From contig CAYXTR010000004.1 of the NCBI GenBank assembly GCA_964468185.1, forward strand, positions 1 through 64,000: a DNA stretch of 64,000 bases, in the 5' to 3' direction. The notes beneath the pieces are model-generated. The model ran no database searches and was not told where the DNA came from. It saw only the letters and a program-made list of their open reading frames with translations. This DNA is from JANQFV01 sp964468185. Its GTDB lineage: Bacteria; Planctomycetota; Phycisphaerae; UBA1845; Fen-1342. Positions 46,469 through 53,716 of this stretch are shown here, piece after piece. The translations under genes and the position numbers were made by a program. Each line of letters begins with the position of its first letter. Within the stretch, counting starts at the first letter, position 1.

Positions 46469-47191
46469 CTAATTGCGGGTCAGAAATGCTGCTTCACGCT
46501 CAAGAACGAGCTTCAGCGCCTCATCGGGCTCTTCGACGTCGCGCAGTTCGTCGGGGAGGTCGGTGTTGAACATCATGGCGAGGCGGGCGAGGATGCCGAG
46601 GTGCTGCCGCTCGTCATTGGCGCAAACGAGCACGAAGAGGTCGGTCAGCCGGCCGTCCGGGGCACCGAAGGGGATACCGGCCGGCACACGGGCGAGGCAA
46701 ACGAGTGGTTCGGCGGTGGCGTAGGGCAACGGCTGGCGGGGGTGGGGAAAAGCCAATCCGCGCGGCAATGCCGTGGGCGCGAGTGCCTCGCGTGCTTCGA
46801 GGGCTTCGATAAGCTGCGGGGCGTCGTAAACGAGTTCGGTGCGTTCGGCCAGCCGCACGAGCTTGCGGAGAACCGAAGGGCGGGATTTGGCGGGGAGGTT
46901 CAGATCGATGGCTTCGGGAGCGAGGCAGGCCCCGATGATGTGGCCGTCCTGCTCGCCGTGCATCGTGCGCTCCAGATTCCGGACATGCACCTCATCAAGG
47001 CCGTGCATTTCCTGTTGGAGCCACTCGAGCATCTGGGCGCGGTTGAAACGCCATTGGCCGCTGATCATACGCCCGGGGAGTTTGCCGCGCTCCGCCCACT
47101 TGCGCACAATGCGGGCGTCCATCCCGATGTGGCGGGCGAGTTCTTCGAGTGTCATGTTGCGATATGGCATGACTTCCACCGAGGCTTTCAT
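46469..47191 (-). CDS. HTH domain fused to a PTS EIIA (PtsN/fructose-type) domain
   Basis: A 240-residue protein. The N terminus is an excisionase/MerR-like DNA-binding domain (MTLEELARHIGMDARIVRKWAERGKLPGR, as a span), after which a PTS EIIA domain runs from about residue 95: the phospho-His lies in GLAFPHPRQ, followed by FGAPDGRLTDLFVLVCAN and HLGILARLA. It is likely a regulator that reads phosphotransfer (PTS-Ntr-like) state and binds DNA, though DNA binding is only inferred. ATG 47191. No PTS sugar permease gene is near. Confidence 0.82.
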   Translation of the reverse strand: MKASVEVMPYRNMTLEELARHIGMDARIVRKWAERGKLPGRMISGQWRFNRAQMLEWLQQEMHGLDEVHVRNLERTMHGEQDGHIIGACLAPEAIDLNLPAKSRPSVLRKLVRLAERTELVYDAPQLIEALEAREALAPTALPRGLAFPHPRQPLPYATAEPLVCLARVPAGIPFGAPDGRLTDLFVLVCANDERQHLGILARLAMMFNTDLPDELRDVEEPDEALKLVLEREAAFLTRN

Positions 47192-47439
47192 ACCCAATGC
47201 TATCGGGCGACCGGCACAGAACTGAAGTTATAACAACAAGTTAGCACGGGACAAAACGAAACGCGGTGGATAGTCGCGAGTTGATGGAAGCGTGCTGATT
47301 TATCGGTCGCCATTGTGACTCGGATCCCAGTCTATGCTGCGGCAATGAAACCGATTCCGATCTATTTCATCGCGGCATGATCATACTGGCTCGACGTTCG
47401 GATTTCGTTGGAATGGCCTGGTTGGCAGTCGCGTGGACT

Positions 47440-48351
47440 TCAGACGTCGCGGTAGAGGTTTTCGGCGAAGTAGCTGCTGCGGACGAAGGGCCCACTGGCG
47501 ACGGCGGCGAAGCCCAGCTGTTTCGCGGCATCGCCAAGCGATCGGAACTCGTGCGGCTCGTAGAAGCGTGCGACGGGTGCGTGGTCGGTACCGTGGCTTG
47601 GCTGGAGGTACTGGCCGATGGTGAGGAGTCGGCAGCCGACGTCGCGCAGATCGCCGAAGGCGGCGAGCAGTTCGTCCGCGCTCTCGCCCAGGCCGACCAT
47701 GATGCCACTCTTGGTGACGAGTTTTGGCTGAATTTCTCTGGCGAGACGGAGCGTTTGCAGAGAGCGGAAGTAGTCGGCTTCAGGACGAATGGTAGGATGA
47801 AGGCGGGGAACGGTTTCGACGTTGTGATTGAAGACGTTGGGGTGAGCAGTTAATACCTGCTCGATCAGTTCGCGGCGGGCATGGAAGTCGGGGGTGAGCA
47901 CTTCGACGGTCACGTCGGGGAGTTCGTTGTGGACGGCCTGGATGCAGTGGGCGAAGTGGGTGGCGCCTTCGTCGGGTAGATCGTCGCGGGTGACGGAGGT
48001 GATCACAACGTGGCGGAGACCAAGTTGGCGCGTGGCCTCGACGAGGCGCCGCGGCTCGTCCGCGGCAGGCGGTGCCAGCGGGCCGGCGGAGACGGCGCAG
48101 AACCTGCAGTTCCTGGTGCAGTGGTCGCCGAGGATCATGAACGTGGCGGTGCGCTTCCCCCAGCATTCGGACAGGTTGGGGCAGCGGGCCTCGACACAGA
48201 CGGTGTTCAGGCGGAGGCCGCGGACGAGCTTGCGTGTTTCCAGCAGGTCGCTGCCGGCGGGTACGGGTCGCTTCAGCCAAGGTGGCAGGCGACGGGCGCG
48301 GCGGGTCGGGTTGGGGGAGGCTGGCTGGTTGGTGGGTGTGGAAGCGGTCAT
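47440..48351 (-). CDS. lipA: Lipoyl synthase
   Basis: Radical-SAM enzyme that inserts two sulfurs into octanoyl groups to make lipoate. The ~303-residue protein has both cluster motifs: the auxiliary CVEARCPNLSEC and the SAM cluster CTRNCRFC, plus ITSVTRDDLPDEGA, FNHNVETV, KSGIMVGLGE and YLQPS. The C-terminal conserved Arg-Ser-Ser-Tyr (VRSSYFAENL) that binds the auxiliary cluster is present. ATG 48351; an upstream in-frame ATG exists at 48375. lipB is not in the window. Confidence 0.95.
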   Translation of the reverse strand: MTASTPTNQPASPNPTRRARRLPPWLKRPVPAGSDLLETRKLVRGLRLNTVCVEARCPNLSECWGKRTATFMILGDHCTRNCRFCAVSAGPLAPPAADEPRRLVEATRQLGLRHVVITSVTRDDLPDEGATHFAHCIQAVHNELPDVTVEVLTPDFHARRELIEQVLTAHPNVFNHNVETVPRLHPTIRPEADYFRSLQTLRLAREIQPKLVTKSGIMVGLGESADELLAAFGDLRDVGCRLLTIGQYLQPSHGTDHAPVARFYEPHEFRSLGDAAKQLGFAAVASGPFVRSSYFAENLYRDV

Positions 48352-48398
48352 TGACGGCAGATTATAGCAGATCATGCCGGTCTGCGCGGGGATGTTGG

Positions 48399-49313
48399 CT
48401 ACTGGCGGTGTGTGTCCGGGCTGGGCGCGGGGCCGCGGCGACGTCCGCGGGGGCGGTGTTCCATAAAGAACGTGATACGCTCGCACTGCGTGGGGCCCAG
48501 CTCACGCTGGAGCAGTTTGCGGGCGGCGCTGAGGGCGGTGCGGCGGGAAAGGTGGATGAGGACGATGTTGTCGCAATTGAGCCGCGGAATGATGGATGGC
48601 AGGTCGGTAATGTGGATGTGGTAGCCAGCGCGGGCGCGATCCTTGTGGTCGGGTTCGACGAAGGTGCATTCGAGCAGAATGACCTTGCTGTTGCGGACGA
48701 AGTCGTGGTCGAAGAAATCGCCGTCGGCGGTGTCGCCGCAATATGTGACGAGTGGAATCTCGACGGGGCGAGTGATTTCGACGCCCTGTTTCTTCAACTC
48801 GACGAGTTGTGGGCCGACGAGGTTCTGGTATTCGGGGATGAGTTTGCGGCGCGTTTCGATTGCCGTGTAGCCGAGCGCGTGGACGATGCTGCGGTCGTGG
48901 CGTCGACAGGGATGATTGACGAGGAAGGGGCGGACGACGAGGTCACGTCGCAGGCGGATGTCCTCGTTTGGGTTGGCGGCGTGGATGTTGGCGGGTGGCT
49001 GGTGACCATCGATGTCGGCCCAATTGCGCAGCAGGCGCTGAATGGGGTCGACGAGTGGTGCGGGGACGTACATGTGCCCCGGCTGGTTGTCGATGAACTC
49101 GCGTTGGGAGAAGTAGTAGGCGAGCCCGGCGGCGTGATCCATGTGGCCGTGGGTGAGGAAGACGTGGTCGACGCCGAGGATTTCGCGTTGCGCGCGGCCG
49201 ACATCGAATGCGAGATTGAGTTCGGGCGCGATGATGTAGGTTTCTTCGCCGGCGAGTGAGCTGCCGAGCAGACGGATGTTGTCGTGCGTGAGTTCCGCGA
49301 GAGCCCTAGCCAT
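48399..49313 (-). CDS. MBL-fold hydrolase, ribonuclease Z-like
   Basis: A 304-residue metallo-beta-lactamase fold protein. The metal motif is FLTHGHMDHAAG (about residues 53-64), with Asp in TYCGDTADGDFF, and a later His in CDNIVLIHLSRR, in the order of ribonuclease Z/ElaC-like enzymes. It lacks a clear exosite arm, so tRNA 3' processing is possible but not sure. The tail is Arg/Pro-rich. ATG 49313. It is divergent from nrdR. Confidence 0.8.
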   Translation of the reverse strand: MARALAELTHDNIRLLGSSLAGEETYIIAPELNLAFDVGRAQREILGVDHVFLTHGHMDHAAGLAYYFSQREFIDNQPGHMYVPAPLVDPIQRLLRNWADIDGHQPPANIHAANPNEDIRLRRDLVVRPFLVNHPCRRHDRSIVHALGYTAIETRRKLIPEYQNLVGPQLVELKKQGVEITRPVEIPLVTYCGDTADGDFFDHDFVRNSKVILLECTFVEPDHKDRARAGYHIHITDLPSIIPRLNCDNIVLIHLSRRTALSAARKLLQRELGPTQCERITFFMEHRPRGRRRGPAPSPDTHRQ

Positions 49314-49371
49314 GGGGAAGGAAGTTATATCGACTGAATGGTCTAATGTCTTGCGCGTGGGGTGATTTTGT

Positions 49372-49400
49372 TTGACACACGTCATGTTGTGGTTTACACT
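49372..49400 (+). promoter_or_regulatory. Sigma-70 promoter of nrdR
   Basis: TTGACA (49372-49377), 17 bases, TACACT (49395-49400). The -35 box is perfect and the spacing ideal. Transcription would start near 49407, about 20 bases before the ATG at 49428. The -10 box is part of a perfect palindrome described separately. Confidence 0.8.
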
Positions 49401-49411
49401 CGCTAGTGTAA
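49394..49411. promoter_or_regulatory. Palindromic operator candidate over the nrdR -10 box
   Basis: TTACACTCGCTAGTGTAA: 7-bp arms, 4-base centre, overlapping the -10 box and start point. Known NrdR boxes have ACAC...GTGT ends in a 16-bp dyad; this site has the same ends but two bases less between them. Self-regulation by NrdR would fit, but this is inference. Confidence 0.6.
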
Positions 49412-49427
49412 CAATCCATGGTATACG

Positions 49428-50036
49428 ATGCGGGCGCGGCAATCGGCCATGGGAAGCGCGGATCGCGAAAGCGGGGAACCGGTCAGCAGCGATCTAGCGG
49501 CCGCAATTCAGGTGGAATCAGGCCCCGTGCGGTGTCCATTTTGCAAGCAAGACAGCGACAAGGTCATCGATTCGAGATCGACCGAACTGGGGCGTTGCAT
49601 ACGGCGTCGACGGCGGTGTCAGGCTTGCGGGCGGCGTTTTACCACCTACGAACGCATCGAGGAGACGGTCAAATTGGCGGTGATCAAGCGCGACGGATCG
49701 CGCGTCCCGTACGACCGCACGAGTATTGCCCGGGCGATTTCCCGGGCGGCGTACAAGCGACCTATTTCGTCGGAGAGGATCGAGCAGGTTGTCGACGAAG
49801 TCGAGGAATATCTGGTGGCGAACTTCGAGCGCGAGGTTTCCAGTCAGACGATCGGCGAGAAGGTTGCGGATGTGCTGCGGCGAGTGGATTTGGTGGCGTA
49901 CGTTCGTTTTGCGAGCGTTTATCGTCAGTTCAAGGATGTCGGTGATTTCATCGACGAGGCGCAGGACGTTATTGAGCGGTCGGCGAGTGACATTCCGGGT
50001 CAGAAGAACCTCTTTGAGGGGAACCCAGGCTCGTGA
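49428..50036 (+). CDS. nrdR: Transcriptional repressor NrdR
   Basis: Represses ribonucleotide reductase genes in response to ATP/dATP. The 202-residue protein has the zinc ribbon (RCPFCKQDSDKVIDSR...CQACGRRFTTYERIEE) and the ATP-cone domain (VIKRDGSRVPYDRTSIARAISRA...). Normal NrdR begins at the zinc ribbon; this one has ~33 extra N-terminal residues if ATG 49428 is used. GTG 49527, right at VRCPFC, is the alternative. The promoter predicts a transcript that includes 49428. It overlaps the next gene by four bases. Confidence 0.92.
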   Translation: MRARQSAMGSADRESGEPVSSDLAAAIQVESGPVRCPFCKQDSDKVIDSRSTELGRCIRRRRRCQACGRRFTTYERIEETVKLAVIKRDGSRVPYDRTSIARAISRAAYKRPISSERIEQVVDEVEEYLVANFEREVSSQTIGEKVADVLRRVDLVAYVRFASVYRQFKDVGDFIDEAQDVIERSASDIPGQKNLFEGNPGS

Positions 50037-50632
50037 AACGCAAGAAACAAATCGTCGTCACGAAGAGGGACGGAACCCTGGAGCGTTTCAGCCCGGACAA
50101 GCTGCGGGTTTGTCTGGCCAGGGCGATGCACGTCTGTTCCTACGATCCGAAACTGGCGAAGCCGCTCGTGCATGCGGTCGCGATGCATTTGAAGGACTGG
50201 GCGGATCCGAGTCCACCTACGACCAGCTATATCTACCGCTGCGTGCGAGCCATCCTGCAACAGACGGGCTTGTCCGACGTGGCGGACGAGTTGGCGGCGT
50301 GTCGCCGGGCGCGGCGGGCGCGGCGGCGGAAGATCCGGGTGCTGGATGTCGAATCGACGGAGCCGCATGGCGAGCGTTGGCAGAAGTCGGTGCTCGTGGA
50401 GACGCTGCAGGCGCGGTATGGGCTGCGGCATGCGGTTTCCCGGTTTCTGGCGGGTCGGATCGAGGCACAGGTGTTTGCGCTGGATTATCGCGTGGTAACG
50501 CGGCCGTTTCTGGCCGAGTTGGCGCGAAACGAAGTGCTGGCCTGGGGCCTGGCGGACGAGCAGGTACTCGGGGTTGGTGCAGTCGCCGACCCGATGCCCG
50601 GTGCTGACGTGCATCCGGGTGACGAAGCATAA
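50033..50632 (+). CDS. Stand-alone ATP-cone domain protein
   Basis: A 199-residue protein with an ATP-cone in its first ~95 residues (IVVTKRDGTLERFSPDKLRVCLARAM..., and YIYRCVRAILQQTG), the regulatory module of NrdR and of anaerobic or class I ribonucleotide reductases. The rest (about 100-199) has a basic stretch (CRRARRARRRKIRVLD) and no reductase domain. GTG start inside the nrdR stop, so it is translated with nrdR. It may bind ATP/dATP and act with NrdR; that is inference. Confidence 0.75.
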   Translation: MKRKKQIVVTKRDGTLERFSPDKLRVCLARAMHVCSYDPKLAKPLVHAVAMHLKDWADPSPPTTSYIYRCVRAILQQTGLSDVADELAACRRARRARRRKIRVLDVESTEPHGERWQKSVLVETLQARYGLRHAVSRFLAGRIEAQVFALDYRVVTRPFLAELARNEVLAWGLADEQVLGVGAVADPMPGADVHPGDEA

Positions 50633-50835
50633 GACGTCGGCATCGCGACGTTGGTATTGCGGTCCTTGTTGCGCCACGGCAGGACCGCCGCAGTGTATTG
50701 AAGCGATGCAGCCATGATGGCATGGACTCGTGGCGTGTTCATGGATGACGTGTCTCGCGTAGCAGCAGGTGAGAATGACGGGTACGCGAGGCCGTCGCGA
50801 GTCCGGTATTGACAGACCTCCGTTCCCCTGATGAA

Positions 50836-50889
50836 GGGCGAGTCGAGTCCCGCCCACGCCCACGCTCGGCTCGCCCGTTCTTTTTGCGC
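50836..50889 (+). terminator. Intrinsic terminator in a 407-bp gap
   Basis: GGGCGAGTCGAG (50836-50847) pairs with CTCGGCTCGCCC (50865-50876) with one G-U pair, followed by GTTCTTTTTG. This is a strong plus-strand terminator, 200 bp after the ATP-cone gene, which it may end. The rest of 50633-51039 has no gene I can support; a small RNA ending here cannot be excluded. Confidence 0.8.
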
Positions 50890-51039
50890 GCATTTCGAAC
50901 GGCACCAGCGGTCAGGTGGATGCCCGGCAGATCCGGGAGCGAGTCCGGAACTGCCCGGCCGACTGGCTTGGCGCCGTCGGGGTTGCGACTAGAGTGTGAA
51001 GCAGGAACCGGGCGAATTCCCGTCCTGGAGTTACTGATC

Positions 51040-51633
51040 ATGAAGATACCGACATTAGATGAGCCGCAGCGCTACCAGGGGCTTTATGTGTATGACTTTG
51101 GTGAGTGGACTGCGGTGGGCTACACGGCAGACGAGATTGCGGTGTTGCTCGAGAGTGAGCAGTATCGCGGCGGGAAGGTATATCGGATCGTCCGCATCTC
51201 GCCGGATGGGCAGTTCGAGCTCAAGGGCGTGTCGGCCGAGCGTTTTCAGGCTGAGAGCGGGACGTTCTTCAATCGGGACGACCGGGCGACTGCGGAGGCG
51301 GATTTTGAGCATCTTCGTGCGTTGGGGCAGGAAGGCAGTTTGCCATGCCGGGCCGTGCTGCACCTGGCGGACCGGGGGGAGCTTGAGGGGGTGTATCGGT
51401 ACGTTACGGCATTGATTTACCCGGCTGAGTATGATGAAGACGTGGCGCGCTGGCTGATCGATCGGCAATACGCCGGTGGCGACCTGGCCGAGGGTGGTAT
51501 CAGTCACGTGAGTAATTACTACGCGCAGGAGAAGACGGTACTCGCTCAAGAGCAGTTATGGAGTCAGAGCGCACAACCATCCCGTATGCCGGACGAGATC
51601 TTCGCCACCGTCCGCGAGGCCGTGCAACGCTGA
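51040..51633 (+). CDS. Hypothetical protein
   Basis: A 197-residue soluble protein (YQGLYVYDFGEWTAVGYTADEIAVLLES..., rich in Glu/Tyr and short strands). No family or catalytic motif is recognised and there is no signal peptide. ATG 51040 follows GGAG by ten bases and is the point where the sequence becomes protein-like; the frame is open further upstream to 50809. It lies in front of a small basic protein gene and plsY, and may share their transcript. Confidence 0.65.
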   Translation: MKIPTLDEPQRYQGLYVYDFGEWTAVGYTADEIAVLLESEQYRGGKVYRIVRISPDGQFELKGVSAERFQAESGTFFNRDDRATAEADFEHLRALGQEGSLPCRAVLHLADRGELEGVYRYVTALIYPAEYDEDVARWLIDRQYAGGDLAEGGISHVSNYYAQEKTVLAQEQLWSQSAQPSRMPDEIFATVREAVQR

Positions 51634-51899
51634 GTTGGTGGCGGCGGCGATTGGCGGCGCTGTGGGGGCCGGTGTGGTCACTGGGGAGTTGGCTCGCGGG
51701 GCGGCGCCGGCCCGTGGCGCGGGAAGTGGACGTTGAGCGTCATGCTTACCAGACGCAAATGCGAGGTCGCGGGATGCGAATGACGGAGTGGTTGCGCGAT
51801 CGCATGCGGCCGCGGTGGTTGCGGGTACGACGATCCGGCGCTAACGAGGTGGAGGGTTCGGCAGCGTCGACGACGAACGAGGAACCTGACGAGACTTGA
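51558..51899 (+). CDS. Small basic hypothetical protein
   Basis: A 113-residue Arg/Trp-rich protein (LSWWRRRLAALWGPVWSLGSWLAGRRRPV), overlapping the end of the previous gene by 76 bases if ATG 51558 is right. Its stop overlaps the plsY start (TTGA), which supports translation in this frame. A later start is possible. The amphipathic first part could lie at the membrane. No family is recognised and it may not be real. Confidence 0.4.
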   Translation: MESERTTIPYAGRDLRHRPRGRATLSWWRRRLAALWGPVWSLGSWLAGRRRPVAREVDVERHAYQTQMRGRGMRMTEWLRDRMRPRWLRVRRSGANEVEGSAASTTNEEPDET

Positions 51900-52576
51900 G
51901 CGTGTTGACGGTTCTACTGGTGGCGGGTGCTTATCTGTTGGGGGCAATCCCCTTTGGTCTGCTCATCGGCAAGGCGCACGGCGTTGACATCCGTACGCAA
52001 GGTAGCCGGAATATTGGGGCCACAAACGTCGGGCGTGTGCTGGGGCGCAAGTGGGGCTATGCTTGCCTGTTGCTGGATGTTCTGAAGGGATTTGGCCCGG
52101 CGTTGACGGCGTCATTGCTCTTATTGGGAGCTGCGCCGGCGCCCGCGGCACAAGGGACGGTGGTGCTGGTGGCCGTAGCGGCAGTGCTAGGTCATGTATT
52201 CCCCGTGTATTTGAGGTTCAAAGGTGGCAAGGGCGTGGCGACTACGGTGGGGGTGGCGCTGGGCGTGTGGCCTTACTACACGTTCGCCATGTTCATTGCG
52301 CTCATTGCGTACGCGGCAGTTCGCTTTCCGACGGGCAAGGTATCGGTAGGTTCGTTGACGTTGGCCGTCGCATTTCCGATCGCGGTGTACGGGTACTTGT
52401 GGATCGGCGGACTGCCGGTCGTAACGTTCTGGCCGCTGCAGCTTGTCGCGGTGCTGCTGGGGGTCGTCATTGTCGTGCGACATCGGGAGAACATTCGCCG
52501 ACTGCTGAGCGGGGAGGAGTTTGGAACGCGGGCGGGGGTGTCTGACGGACGTGATTCGTCAGGCTTGGGGACCTGA
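51896..52576 (+). CDS. plsY: Glycerol-3-phosphate acyltransferase PlsY
   Basis: Transfers acyl groups from acyl-phosphate to glycerol-3-phosphate at the inner membrane. The ~226-residue protein has about five membrane helices and the three conserved loops: QGSRNIGATNVGRVLG, FKGGKGVATTVG and VVRHRENIRRL. TTG 51896 overlaps the preceding stop; GTG 51902 is an alternative. The C-terminal ~25 residues are extra, polar sequence. Confidence 0.94.
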   Translation: MSVLTVLLVAGAYLLGAIPFGLLIGKAHGVDIRTQGSRNIGATNVGRVLGRKWGYACLLLDVLKGFGPALTASLLLLGAAPAPAAQGTVVLVAVAAVLGHVFPVYLRFKGGKGVATTVGVALGVWPYYTFAMFIALIAYAAVRFPTGKVSVGSLTLAVAFPIAVYGYLWIGGLPVVTFWPLQLVAVLLGVVIVVRHRENIRRLLSGEEFGTRAGVSDGRDSSGLGT

Positions 52577-52604
52577 CGCCACGCATTTCCGCAAGTGGCT
52601 CTTC

Positions 52605-53462
52605 TCAAATGAGTTCGCGTGATGCTCCGGCAGGATCGTCGGGATCGAAGCGCACCAGCGCCAGTTCAGGGCCGTCATGGGCGGCGGAGAGGCAATGTGT
52701 GTGACGGATCCGATCTCGCCACGCGCCGGTGAGACGGGCGGATTCGTGGACGTGGCCATGCAAGGTGATGCGCGGCTGGCGCTGCTCGATGAAACGGCGC
52801 ACGGCGATGCTGCCGACGTGCACGTCGAGGGGGACGTGGTCGATCATCTTGCCGTCCAGTGCGGCGCGATCGAGGGTGGTTTGATATGGCGGGGTATGAA
52901 AAAGGAAGATGGCGTCGGACACGTCCTGCTGCGCGGTGAGCTTAGCAAGGTCTTCCTTGATCGTCCCATAACGTACTTCGTGGGATGGTACGTCAACGGT
53001 GCGGACGCCGGCCTCGGGCGAGATGCAGCCCGGATCGACGTAACGGGAGACGTCGTAGCGCTCGAAGTCCTTGAGTTGGAACGGCGTTGGAGGGACACAG
53101 GCGTAGCCGTAGACGTCCCGATCGTGGCATGTGACGCGTTGGTTGTGGATGTACTCCCAGATGCCGCCGGCGCGGTCGCGGACGCGTGTCTCGGCACTGC
53201 GGGGGTCGTCGTTGCCGAGGATGAGCAGGACGCGCGGGTAGTCGGAGCCCAGGTGCGTGCGCAGGCTCGCCAGGTGATGACGCAGGAAGTCGTTGATGAA
53301 GTCGTCGGGGAGGTCGTCGTCGCCGTCGAGACCGGCGCCGGTGGGCAGCAGGTCGCCGCCGAAGAGAACCGCGGCGGGCTGCTCGTCGGCGATCCGGTCG
53401 AAGAGTTTGCGGTAGCGGTCGCGGCCGTCGTGCAGGTCGGAGACGAAGAACCAGGTTGCCAT
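52605..53462 (-). CDS. Metallophosphoesterase
   Basis: A 285-residue calcineurin-like phosphoesterase. The metal motifs are in order: FVSDLHDG, LFGGDLLPTG, LILGNDDP, HTPP and LHGHVHES. It is a soluble protein; the substrate (phosphodiester, nucleotide or phosphoprotein) cannot be told. ATG 53462. Convergent with plsY. A 180-bp gap separates it from the tRNA gene. Confidence 0.87.
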   Translation of the reverse strand: MATWFFVSDLHDGRDRYRKLFDRIADEQPAAVLFGGDLLPTGAGLDGDDDLPDDFINDFLRHHLASLRTHLGSDYPRVLLILGNDDPRSAETRVRDRAGGIWEYIHNQRVTCHDRDVYGYACVPPTPFQLKDFERYDVSRYVDPGCISPEAGVRTVDVPSHEVRYGTIKEDLAKLTAQQDVSDAIFLFHTPPYQTTLDRAALDGKMIDHVPLDVHVGSIAVRRFIEQRQPRITLHGHVHESARLTGAWRDRIRHTHCLSAAHDGPELALVRFDPDDPAGASRELI

Positions 53463-53642
53463 GCGTGCATTTTATCGTCTGTGGGGTGGTGCGAAACGGC
53501 TAGTTTTGTCGGCGGGAGGCTGGTGCGGCGTACGGGAAGGTGGTCCAGCGGCGTGGTGTGCGGGCCCGACATGTCGCCGGCGTGGCTGATGGACGATAAG
53601 ATGATTGCGCGCCACGGCTGGACGTGTTGGTTCTGGCCGCGC

Positions 53643-53716
53643 GGGCCCATAGCTCAGTTGGTTAGAGCGGCGGACTCATAATCTGCTGGTCGCTGGTTCG
53701 AGTCCAGCTGGGCCCA
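53643..53716 (+). tRNA. tRNA-Met (CAT anticodon)
   Basis: A 74-nt cloverleaf. Acceptor GGGCCCA pairs with TGGGCCC, discriminator A; D-arm GCTC/GAGC; anticodon stem GCGGA/TCTGC with loop CTCATAA (anticodon CAT); T-arm GCTGG/CCAGC with loop TTCGAGT. CCA is not encoded. A CAT anticodon can be elongator Met, initiator Met or Ile2; the A1-type features of initiator tRNA are not present (G1-C72 pair), so elongator Met is most likely. The 3' 21 bases are the attL core of the element that follows. Confidence 0.93.

Noticed and set aside
50633..51039. Riboswitch or known small RNA before the terminator at 50836
   Set aside because: I could not match any known riboswitch or RNA family; only the terminator is well supported.
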